From Thermoflexales bacterium (lineage in GTDB: Bacteria; Chloroflexota; Anaerolineae; J036; Brachytrichaceae): a DNA stretch of 64,000 nt. Under the pieces are notes generated by a model. It did not search any database. It saw nothing but the letters and a program-made list of their open reading frames with translations, and was not told the DNA's origin. Position numbers and translations under genes: made by a program. Positions within the stretch are counted from its first letter, which is position 1; every line of letters begins with the position of its first letter. The stretch spans positions 1 to 64,000 of the forward strand of contig JAIBCK010000001.1 of the NCBI GenBank assembly GCA_019694215.1, written 5' to 3'. Of the stretch, positions 32,982-41,118 are shown piece after piece.

Positions 32982-33003
32982 ATTGTACGGGCTGCGCGAC
33001 AAT
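32982..33003. promoter_or_regulatory. Divergent leaderless promoters, CsoR and CapA genes
   Basis: TACAAT on the minus strand (32987-32982) is 6 nt from the ATG at 32975. GACAAT on the plus strand (32998-33003) is 6 nt from the ATG at 33010. The two start codons are only 34 nt apart, so both promoters could be covered by one bound CsoR-type repressor. Confidence 0.5.
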
Positions 33004-33009
33004 GGGGCC

Positions 33010-34668
33010 ATGCGGCGATCCGCGAAGCTGATGCTTGCCCTCGTGGTGGCCGTGGCGGGCTGCGCAACGCCCTCCCCGGTGCCCAGCCCCACGCCCCTGC
33101 CCCCGCCGGCCGCCACGCCGACGCGCAGCGCGCCTGTGGCAACGGCAACCGCCCCCGTGCCGACGCCCACGCCGCTGCCTCCACGGGCGTGGCTCGATCC
33201 GCGCCTTCCCCCGACCCTGCAGGCCACCCTGTCCGAGCGCGTGCGGGCCGCCGCACTCACCCCAACCGCAAACACCCAGGACGCCGACGCGCTGCGGCTG
33301 ACCATCGCCACGACCCTGACCGCCTCGATCGTCGCCACGGAGGTCTTCGCGCTGGCCGCGCCCTTCCTCACGGCGATCGACGGGTTGAGCGCGGGCGAGG
33401 CGCGCGACATGTGGCTGGGGCGCTCCCCCACCCGCACGCTGCTGCTCGACACGGACGTCCTGGCCGCCCTCACGCCAACCCTCGGTTCACCGGGCGCAGC
33501 GCCCAGGGTGCGCCTCACGGAGCGCGCTCAACTCCTCACGGCGACGCTGGCTGCAGGCGCGAACGCGTTTGCACTTCTTCCGTTTGACATGCTGGATGTG
33601 CGCTGGCGGCTGATGACGGTGGGGACGACCAACCTGTTCGAGCGCAGCGCCGACCTGACCGCATACCCCTTTGTGCTGCGCGTCGTCGCAAGCGGGCCGG
33701 CCGCGGGACGGCTCGGCGCGCCGATCAGCAACCGCGACCCCGCGCGGATGGCGGTGGTGGCGATGACCGGTGTGACAGCGCTGGTGCGGGGGACGGCGGT
33801 GCAGATGGTGGCACACGGTGAGACCTGGCCGGGGGAGAAGATCCGGTCCTGGCTGCGCGACGCCGACATCGCACACATCAGCAACGAGGTGTCCTTCAAC
33901 GAGGCCTGTCCCGCGCCGAACTGGTATGAGGGCACGGTGTTCTGCTCGCAGCCCGCCCGCCTGGCGCTGCTCAAGGACGTCGGCACCGACGTGATCGAGC
34001 TCACCGGCAACCACCTGTGGGACTACGGCTGGCGTGCGCTCTCGACGACGCTCACGACCTACGAATCACTGGGCTGGCGGACGTTCGGGGGCGGCCGAAC
34101 GGTCACGGAATCCCTCAAGCCGCTCACGATGACGGTCAACGGCAATCGCATCGCGTTTGTCGGCTGCAACTATTTTGGGGCGAACTGGGCGACCGACGTG
34201 CTGCCGGGCTCGGCGCGCTGCGGGAGCAAGAGCCCGTATCAGTTTGATCTGATCACGCCGACGATCCGCAGCCTGAGCGCACAAGGCTATCTCGTCATTG
34301 CGACGGTGCAGTACGCCGAGGACTACCAGTACGCGCCGACGCCGCAGCAGGTCCGCGACTTCGGCCTGCTGCGCGACGCCGGCGCGATCGTCGTCAATGG
34401 CAGCCAGGGCCACCACGTGCAGGGCTTCGATGTCTCACGGCGCGGCTTCATCCATTACGGCGTCGGCAATCTCTTTTTTGGCGATCAGGAGGGGGCCGGC
34501 ACGCATCAGACCTTCGTCGACCGGCACGTCTTCATGGACGGCCGGTATCTCGGCGTCGATCTGCGCGCCGCCTTCATCGAGAACGCCGCGCAGCCCGTGC
34601 CGATGACACCGGCCGCCAAACAAGCCCTGCTCACCCTGCTCTTCCGCGTGAGCGGGTTCAGCCCGTAA
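33010..34668 (+). CDS. CapA-family lipoprotein (poly-gamma-glutamate synthesis type)
   Basis: 552 residues. A lipoprotein signal with lipobox VAGC (near residue 16-20) is followed by a long Pro/Thr linker to about 60. The second half is the CapA metallophosphatase-like domain: NEVSFNEACP, ELTGNHLWDYG, VATVQYAEDYQ and GSQGHHVQG, with HYGVGNLFFGDQ near the end. CapA proteins take part in gamma-polyglutamate or related surface-polymer formation. The region at 60-250 resembles no domain I recognise. The 3-prime end overlaps the convergent ABC gene by 11 nt. Confidence 0.86.
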   Translation: MRRSAKLMLALVVAVAGCATPSPVPSPTPLPPPAATPTRSAPVATATAPVPTPTPLPPRAWLDPRLPPTLQATLSERVRAAALTPTANTQDADALRLTIATTLTASIVATEVFALAAPFLTAIDGLSAGEARDMWLGRSPTRTLLLDTDVLAALTPTLGSPGAAPRVRLTERAQLLTATLAAGANAFALLPFDMLDVRWRLMTVGTTNLFERSADLTAYPFVLRVVASGPAAGRLGAPISNRDPARMAVVAMTGVTALVRGTAVQMVAHGETWPGEKIRSWLRDADIAHISNEVSFNEACPAPNWYEGTVFCSQPARLALLKDVGTDVIELTGNHLWDYGWRALSTTLTTYESLGWRTFGGGRTVTESLKPLTMTVNGNRIAFVGCNYFGANWATDVLPGSARCGSKSPYQFDLITPTIRSLSAQGYLVIATVQYAEDYQYAPTPQQVRDFGLLRDAGAIVVNGSQGHHVQGFDVSRRGFIHYGVGNLFFGDQEGAGTHQTFVDRHVFMDGRYLGVDLRAAFIENAAQPVPMTPAAKQALLTLLFRVSGFSP

Positions 34669-36514
34669 CCGCGGGCGCGCTGCCGGCCGCCCCGCCGCCG
34701 ATGATCTCCTCGACGCCGCGCTGGCCCTGCTCGTGCGCGTGCAACAGCCGGTAGTACAGCCCCTGCTGCGCGATCAGGCTGTCATGGTTGCCCTGCTCCG
34801 CGATCCGACCGTCGCGCATGACCAGGATGACGTCGGCGTTGCGGATGGTGCTCAAGCGGTGGGCGATGATGAACGCCGTGCGCCCCTTCAGCAGGGTCTT
34901 TAGCGCCGCCTGGATCAGGCGCTCGGTCTGCGTATCAACCGACGACGTCGCCTCGTCCAGGATCAGGATGCGCGGATCGGCCAGCAGCGCCCGCGCAAAC
35001 GAGATGAGCTGGCGCTGCCCGAGCGACAGGCGCCCGCCGCGCTCCTCAACTTCATAGTTGTAACCCTCGGCCAGCGTCGCGACGTATTCATCCAGCCGCA
35101 CGGCGGTGGCCGCGGCCTTGACCTCCTCGTCGCTGGCGTCCAGACGCCCGTAGCGGATGTTGTCGCCGATGCTGCCCGCGAAGATGAACGGATCCTGCAG
35201 CACGAGCGAGATCTGGCTGCGCACCGATTCGAGACCGACCTCGCGCAGGTCATGGCCATCGATGGTGACGCGCCCCTCGGTCGGATCGTAGAAACGCATG
35301 ACCAGGTTGATGAGCGAGGTCTTTCCGGCGCCGGTCGGCCCGACGATGGCCACGGTCTGCCCCGGCTTGACATCGAGGTCGATCCCATCCAGCGCCTTGC
35401 GCTGACCCTGGTCATACGCAAAACGCACGCCCTCAAACCGCACCGCGCCGCTGATGGGTGAGATGCGGCGCGCCCCGGCACGGTCGGCCACCTCCGGCTC
35501 GGTGTCGAGAAACTCAAAGATGCGCTCGGCCGAGGCCATCGCCGCAAGCACCTGTGAGTAGACGCGGCTGAGCGCGCTGACCGGTCCCCAGAAGCGCCAC
35601 AGGTAGTTGACGAAGGCGAAGATCACGCCAAGCGTCAGCGTGCCCGCGGCGACCTCGTGGCCGCCGACGAAGACCAGCAGCGCCGTGCCGGACATTCCGA
35701 CGACTTCCACGATGGGCCAGATCAGGTTGTCGAGCCGGATGGCCCGCACGTTGGCATTGCGATTCCACAGGTTGATGCGGCCGAAGCGCGTGATGTTGTG
35801 CTCCTCGCGCGCGAAGGCCTGCGTCACCCGGATGCCGTTGATGCTCTCGTTCAAGTTGGCGTTCATGTTGGACTGGCTCTTGCGCACGTTGGTCCACGCC
35901 GACTCGATGCGTGTGCGCAGCCGTCCGAAGACGAAGTAGAACGAGGGCGTGATGAGATACGCCACCAGCGCCAGCTTCCAGTTGATGACGACGAGGATGA
36001 CGACGATGCCGACCAACGACAGCCCCTCGGCGATGATCGTCGCCAGACCACCATTGATCAGCTCGTTCATCGCGCCGACATCGCTCGTGACGCGGCTCAT
36101 GATCTTGCCCACCGGCCGGCTGTCGTAGAAGCGCAGCGACAGCTTCTGGATGTGAACAAAGAGCTGGCTGCGCATGTCATACAGCACGGCCTGGCCGATC
36201 TGGCTGATGCGGAACATGCGCAGATACTGTGCCGCCCACGCCAGAAGGCGGAACGTCACCAGCACCCCGACGAGCGTCAGGATCAGACCGAGGTCGCGGT
36301 TCGGCACGCCGCGGTCGATGATCTGCCCGATGATGTACGGCTCCAACAGCGTCGCCAGTGTGCCGACGAAGATGAAGGCGACGACGATGATGAGCGAGCG
36401 CGCGTAGGGCCGCAAATAGCCCATCAGCCGCTTGAAATAGGCGAGGTTGAACGGTCGCTCCTGCGCCTCCTCGTTCAACTCCTCCTCGAATTCTTCGATC
36501 ACAAGTGAGGTCAT
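34658..36514 (-). CDS. ABC exporter half-transporter with LSLGQ signature
   Basis: 618 residues: an acidic N-terminal extension, six transmembrane helices (about 40-330) and a nucleotide-binding domain. Walker A is GPTGAGKT (392-399), Walker B Glu521 (ILILDEATSSVD) and switch His552 (IIAHRLSTI) are canonical, but the signature is LSLGQ (496-500) instead of LSGGQ. This complements the half-transporter at 43170, whose switch His is replaced, so the two may form a BmrCD-like heterodimer. It is the last gene of the six-gene operon and overlaps the acetyltransferase gene by 4 nt. Confidence 0.92.
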   Translation of the reverse strand: MTSLVIEEFEEELNEEAQERPFNLAYFKRLMGYLRPYARSLIIVVAFIFVGTLATLLEPYIIGQIIDRGVPNRDLGLILTLVGVLVTFRLLAWAAQYLRMFRISQIGQAVLYDMRSQLFVHIQKLSLRFYDSRPVGKIMSRVTSDVGAMNELINGGLATIIAEGLSLVGIVVILVVINWKLALVAYLITPSFYFVFGRLRTRIESAWTNVRKSQSNMNANLNESINGIRVTQAFAREEHNITRFGRINLWNRNANVRAIRLDNLIWPIVEVVGMSGTALLVFVGGHEVAAGTLTLGVIFAFVNYLWRFWGPVSALSRVYSQVLAAMASAERIFEFLDTEPEVADRAGARRISPISGAVRFEGVRFAYDQGQRKALDGIDLDVKPGQTVAIVGPTGAGKTSLINLVMRFYDPTEGRVTIDGHDLREVGLESVRSQISLVLQDPFIFAGSIGDNIRYGRLDASDEEVKAAATAVRLDEYVATLAEGYNYEVEERGGRLSLGQRQLISFARALLADPRILILDEATSSVDTQTERLIQAALKTLLKGRTAFIIAHRLSTIRNADVILVMRDGRIAEQGNHDSLIAQQGLYYRLLHAHEQGQRGVEEIIGGGAAGSAPAVTG

Positions 36515-37548
36515 TGAGTCGACTCCTTGGGGGTGTCGTACAACGGCCGTCGGTAGACGACCGTGGTCGAGTGTTCGGTATAGCCGCAGTCGAGATAGAC
36601 GGACAAGGCACCCGTCGCGTTCTCGGTATCGACGTGCAAGGCGGCCTCGGTCATCCCGAGGGCCTGGAACATCTTGAGGCTTTCGACGATCAATGCCCGC
36701 GCCACGCCGCGCCGGCGCTGGTCGCTGCGCGTGCTGATGTCCTCGGTGTAGCCACGGGTGCGGCCGCAGGCCAGGTTCTCGGACTCGTCGATAAAGTTCA
36801 TGACCTGGCCGGCGATGCGGCCCTCGCGGTCAAACGCCACCTTGAACAAGGCCGGAAAGATGTCAGGATCATTCACGCGGCGCAGATAGTCGTCCTCGGT
36901 CGGTGGCGCGAAGCCCCAGTGGTCACGGAACGCCTCGGTATCGAAGTCAAAGCACTGCCGGAACTGGCTGCGGGTCACGGGACGCACAACGAGATCCTCC
37001 GGCAACCTGAAGTCCGGGTAGTTGCCGTCCAGCGGCCGCGTCATCAGGAAGATCCAGCGACAGGCCGTGTAGCCGTGGGCTTCGAGCGCCTCCCGGCGTG
37101 CGGTGTTGCTCTTGAGGCAGAAGGCATCGAGCAAGGTCGCTGTCGCTCCCGTCGCATGGGGGCTTTCGCGGTCCCAGACCTGCGTCAGCCGTTGCGCGCC
37201 GCGCAGCAACCAGGCCTCGATGCCTCGTCCGCGCCAGGCCGGCGAAACCATGATGTACACGCCGAAGACGCGCTCGCCCACCACGGTGTCTCGAAGGTTG
37301 AGCCGAAGCCAGGCGACGATGACGCCCTCGACCGTGATGACGAAGAGATGCCTCGCCGGATCGAAGCCAAACGGGTGCAGGATATTCGCGCGCTGCTGTT
37401 CGACCGTTGTGCGATGGTCTCCGCCATCCGCGACGGCGGCGGCGTTGCTGATCTCCACCATCGTCTCCAGGTCCTTTGCAGGGTCGGCGATACGAATAGC
37501 GAGCCCCGCGATTGCGGGGCGGTCGGTGTCAAAGAATTGGATGGTCAT
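36511..37548 (-). CDS. Tandem GNAT acetyltransferase (mycothiol synthase-like layout)
   Basis: 345 residues with two GNAT domains. The first has a GxGIE-type acetyl-CoA loop (SPAWRGRGIEAWLL, about 104-117). The second has QRRRGVARALIVESLKMF near 285 and the typical DTENATGALSVYLDCGY end. Such tandem proteins acetylate small molecules, including antibiotics or thiols; the acceptor is unknown. It sits inside an operon of drug-exporter-like genes, overlapping the next gene by 4 nt and 1 nt behind the previous one, so a detoxification role is a reasonable inference. Confidence 0.82.
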   Translation of the reverse strand: MTIQFFDTDRPAIAGLAIRIADPAKDLETMVEISNAAAVADGGDHRTTVEQQRANILHPFGFDPARHLFVITVEGVIVAWLRLNLRDTVVGERVFGVYIMVSPAWRGRGIEAWLLRGAQRLTQVWDRESPHATGATATLLDAFCLKSNTARREALEAHGYTACRWIFLMTRPLDGNYPDFRLPEDLVVRPVTRSQFRQCFDFDTEAFRDHWGFAPPTEDDYLRRVNDPDIFPALFKVAFDREGRIAGQVMNFIDESENLACGRTRGYTEDISTRSDQRRRGVARALIVESLKMFQALGMTEAALHVDTENATGALSVYLDCGYTEHSTTVVYRRPLYDTPKESTQ

Positions 37549-37549
37549 G

Positions 37550-39349
37550 TCACTCCTCGCCCGCATCGCGGGCATTCCAGATCTGGCGCATCTCCTCGCA
37601 GCGCGTCAGCAGTTCATCGAGCGTTCCCACATCGTCGAGCGTGCCATCCTTTAGGACCAGGATGCGGTCCGCGCGCTTCAGGGCGGCCCGGCGATGGCTG
37701 ATCGCCAGGGCAGTGTGCGAGCCGACCTGCCCGGACCCGCGCAGGGCATCCCAGCGTTCCCACAACCGGTGCTCGGTCACGACATCGAGCGCGCTGGACA
37801 GGTCATCGAGCACCAGCAGTTCCGCACCCTGCGCATAGGCGCGGGCTGCGGCCGCACGTTGGGCCTGCCCGCCCGACAGGCGCACGCCGCGCGTGCCCAC
37901 CTGTGTCTCAGTACCGTGCTCGAAGGATTCGACATCCTCTTCGAGGACGGCGAGCCAGAGCGCCTCGCGGATGCGCTCTTCAGGTGGGCGCTGGCGGGCG
38001 TCGCTGCTGCCGAGCAGGATGTTGTTGGCCAGGGTGTCGCTGAACAGCCGCGGCACCTGCGGGAGGTAGGCGCTGCGCGGCGGCACGAAGAACGCGGCGG
38101 GATCGGCGATGCGCTCGCCGTTCCAGCGCAGCTCGCCGGATTGGACCGGCAGCAGGCCAAGCAGCGCGCGGACGAGCGTCGTCTTGCCGGCGCCAATGCG
38201 ACCGGTCACCACGGTCAGCGTGTCGCGCGCGAGGGCAAAGTCGATTTTTTCGACCCCGCGGCCCGTCGAGGGATGCAGGCAGGTCAGGCCGCGCACTTCC
38301 AGCGTCTCGAGCCGGTCCCGCGGCGGGGCGATCACGGCCGGCTCCGGTCCGCGCAAGTACAACGGTCGATGCTGCGCAATCGCGACGGGGTCGAGATCGG
38401 GCAGCAGGCCGGCCATACGCTCCACCGCCACCCTGGCCTGGCGCAGCGTGGACACGATGCGCCCGACGAAGACGGTGAAGAACGAGATCGTGGCGAGATA
38501 GTTGACAAACAGCGCGAAGTCGCCGACGGTGAAGGGCTTGGCCAGCCCGGGCTGCATGGCGCTGGCCGCCACGAGCAGGATGAAGCCGGTGCCAAGGCTG
38601 GTGGCGCCATTCCCGATCAGCTCCAACAGCTGCGCGAAGACGCGGTCCTTGATCGCCGCCCCCTTGCGCACTTCGCTGAGCGCCTTGAAGCGCGCGATGA
38701 CGCGCTGCTCCGCGCCACCCACCTGAATGGCCTGGGCCGATTCGAACATCTCGTTCAGGCTGTCCGCGACGGCGCTGTCGGCATCCCGCAGCGCATAACG
38801 GTATTTCTGTACCCTGTGCGCCGCCAGCTGGGCGACCACGGCCACCGCCAGCAGCGGCAGGAAGACGAGCACGGCCATCTCCGCGTTGATTGAGAACAGC
38901 GTGAGCAACGAGAGCGCGCCGAACGCCAGGATGCCGGTCAGGTCGCAGAACCAGCTCAGCAGGTCCTCGATCTGCTTGGCATCGTCGCGCATGACGTTGA
39001 AGACATCGCCGACCGCGCCGGGCAGCGCCAGCGCGCCAGGGCGCTCCATCAGCCTCGCGAAGACGTTCGTGCGCAGCAGCGACACGGTCATGAAGCGATG
39101 CGGCATGTCGGTGAGAAAGCCCATCGCCCGCAGCCCGGTCTGGCCAACCGCGAACGCCACGACCAGCGCGAGGATGCCCTCCGGCGTCAGACCGACCGGC
39201 GCATCGCCGGTGAGTGAATTGAAGAAGGCGCGGTAGAGAAAGCCGGGCACGAGCGGCGAGAGATGAACCAGGATCCAGCTGAGCTGGTCGCCGAGATACA
39301 GCAGGGGCTGGTAGCGGATCAGGCTCCAGATCACGCGCAACGTTTTCAT
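37550..39349 (-). CDS. ABC exporter half-transporter, degenerate Walker B
   Basis: 599 residues: six-helix membrane domain and nucleotide-binding domain. Walker A GRIGAGKT (383-390) and signature LSGGQ (491-495) are normal, but Walker B reads LLVLDDLSS, with Asp516 in place of the catalytic Glu; the switch His552 is kept. This is the degenerate-subunit pattern of heterodimeric exporters. Its immediate upstream neighbour (39346), overlapping by 4 nt, has the complementary non-canonical signature, so the two are very likely partners. Confidence 0.92.
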   Translation of the reverse strand: MKTLRVIWSLIRYQPLLYLGDQLSWILVHLSPLVPGFLYRAFFNSLTGDAPVGLTPEGILALVVAFAVGQTGLRAMGFLTDMPHRFMTVSLLRTNVFARLMERPGALALPGAVGDVFNVMRDDAKQIEDLLSWFCDLTGILAFGALSLLTLFSINAEMAVLVFLPLLAVAVVAQLAAHRVQKYRYALRDADSAVADSLNEMFESAQAIQVGGAEQRVIARFKALSEVRKGAAIKDRVFAQLLELIGNGATSLGTGFILLVAASAMQPGLAKPFTVGDFALFVNYLATISFFTVFVGRIVSTLRQARVAVERMAGLLPDLDPVAIAQHRPLYLRGPEPAVIAPPRDRLETLEVRGLTCLHPSTGRGVEKIDFALARDTLTVVTGRIGAGKTTLVRALLGLLPVQSGELRWNGERIADPAAFFVPPRSAYLPQVPRLFSDTLANNILLGSSDARQRPPEERIREALWLAVLEEDVESFEHGTETQVGTRGVRLSGGQAQRAAAARAYAQGAELLVLDDLSSALDVVTEHRLWERWDALRGSGQVGSHTALAISHRRAALKRADRILVLKDGTLDDVGTLDELLTRCEEMRQIWNARDAGEE

Positions 39350-41118
39350 GCCAGCACCTCCTCCAGCCCGGTGCGGAGCAGCTCCGCGAAGCGCGAGCTG
39401 GCATCTCCCGCCAACGCATCGCGCGGGCCGAACTCGACCACGCGACCCTCATCGAGGATCAGGATGTAGTCGGCGCGCTCGACCGTGGCCAGGCGGTGGG
39501 CGATGACGATGCCCGTCCGCCCCGCCAGCAGCCGATCCACCGCGTGCTCGATGTGCGCCTCGGTGGCGGGGTCGAGCCGCGAGGACGCCTCGTCGAGCAC
39601 GACCACCGACGGATCGCGCAGGAAGATGCGGCCAAAGGCCAGCAGCTGAGATTCGCCCGCGCTGAGCCCCGCCGCGGCGGTCTTGAGCGGCGTGTCCAGC
39701 CCGCGCTCGAGACCCTCCAACCAGGGTCCCAACCCCAGCGCGTCGATCTCGGCACGCACGCGTGCGTCCGGCAGTCCCGGATCAAAGAAGGTCAGGTTGT
39801 CTCGCACACTGGCATGGAAGATCTGGACTTCCTGTGTCACGAGGCCGACGCGTTGTCGAACCCGGGTCAGGTCGAGCGCGCGCAGATCCTGCGCGGCGGC
39901 CAGGCCATCCGGGCTGAGCGAGATGGCACCCTGCTGCGGGTCGTACATCCGCAACAGCAGCTTGGCCAACGTTGATTTGCCAGCACCGGTCCGGCCCAGC
40001 ACCCCGAGCACCTTGCCCGCCGGGAGGCGGAAGCTGACTTCCCGCAGGACGGGTTCGTCCGGGTCATAGTGAAAGCTCACCCGATCAAACACCACCGCGA
40101 GCGGGCCGGCCGCCGACGCAGGGGATGCGGCAGTAGCGGCCGGCGCAAGCGCGCTCTGGATTGCAAACAGTTTCTCGATGCGGATGATCGAGGCGCTGGC
40201 GCGTTGCAGTTCGTCGATCTGAAAGCGGATCTGCTCGATCGGTGCGCGGATGGTCTCGATGTAGGTGTAGATCAGGTAGACCGTCCCGAGCGTCAGCACA
40301 CCCTCACGCCACAGGGCCGAGCCCAGCAGCAGTGAGACCGCCGAGCCGATCGCGAACACCAGCACGGTGATCGACCAGGTGAGCATGCTCATCATCCCGG
40401 CCTTGATCTGATGCGGCATCCATTCCCGCAGGAGGGCATGGAACTGGCGCATGGTGTACGGCAGCGCACCCAGCCCGCGGATGTCCTCGATACCCCCCAG
40501 CCGCTCGCTGACAAAGCCGGCGAACTGCGCGGCGCGGGCGCGCACCCGCAGCCAGTACGGCACGGCCAGCGCGCGCAGCCGGATCAACCCCCACAGCGCA
40601 GCGGCCGCAAAGAGCGTCAGGGCGATGCCGACCCGCCAGTCCTCGCGAAACAGCGCCAGCACAACGGCCAGAAGCAAGAGAAGGTTGCCGATCACCTTGA
40701 TGGCCAGCTGCGAGAAGAAACTCGCGAGCGCCGTCACATCGCCGTCGATGCGCTCGACCAGCTCGCCGGGCGTGCGGGCGTTGTGAAAGCTCATGTCTGC
40801 CGTCAGGCAGTGCAGTGCGAGGTCGGCGCGCAGGGCGTTGGTGGCCGTCCAGCCAACGCTCTCGCCCAGCCAGGTCGAAAGCAGCGTGGCCGCCTGGCGC
40901 GACAGCATCAGGGCGATGAAGCCCAGGGCCAGCCCAACCAGGCTCGCGACGGGCGCGCCGGCCAGGGTGTGGTCGATGAAGGCGCGCACCACCTGGGGCG
41001 CGGCGACCTCCAGCCCGATGCCGATCAGGATCGCAAGCGCCAGCGCGATGACGCGCCCGCGCTGAGGCTGCAGATAGCGTTTCAGCAGCGCAAAGTAACT
41101 TGAAAGCGGGATGTTCAT
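39346..41118 (-). CDS. ABC exporter half-transporter with LSAGE signature
   Basis: 590 residues: six-helix membrane domain (about 20-310) and nucleotide-binding domain. Walker A GRTGAGKS (375-382), Walker B Glu510 (VVVLDEASSRLD) and His541 (IAHRLATV) are intact, while the signature is LSAGE (485-489). In a heterodimer with the 37550 product it would supply the active Walker residues and the weak signature. The gene overlaps both neighbours by 4 nt. Confidence 0.92.
   Translation of the reverse strand: MNIPLSSYFALLKRYLQPQRGRVIALALAILIGIGLEVAAPQVVRAFIDHTLAGAPVASLVGLALGFIALMLSRQAATLLSTWLGESVGWTATNALRADLALHCLTADMSFHNARTPGELVERIDGDVTALASFFSQLAIKVIGNLLLLLAVVLALFREDWRVGIALTLFAAAALWGLIRLRALAVPYWLRVRARAAQFAGFVSERLGGIEDIRGLGALPYTMRQFHALLREWMPHQIKAGMMSMLTWSITVLVFAIGSAVSLLLGSALWREGVLTLGTVYLIYTYIETIRAPIEQIRFQIDELQRASASIIRIEKLFAIQSALAPAATAASPASAAGPLAVVFDRVSFHYDPDEPVLREVSFRLPAGKVLGVLGRTGAGKSTLAKLLLRMYDPQQGAISLSPDGLAAAQDLRALDLTRVRQRVGLVTQEVQIFHASVRDNLTFFDPGLPDARVRAEIDALGLGPWLEGLERGLDTPLKTAAAGLSAGESQLLAFGRIFLRDPSVVVLDEASSRLDPATEAHIEHAVDRLLAGRTGIVIAHRLATVERADYILILDEGRVVEFGPRDALAGDASSRFAELLRTGLEEVLA

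Noticed and set aside
32976-33518. Extension of the CsoR-type gene to a 273-residue protein
   Set aside because: The added part is Ser/Arg/Ala-rich, overlaps the divergent CapA gene antisense, and the family is about 90 residues long.
34658-36514. Reading the tandem ABC half-transporters as duplicated copies of one gene
   Set aside because: They differ in signature, Walker B and H-loop residues and in membrane-domain sequence, which fits specialised heterodimer subunits rather than recent duplication.
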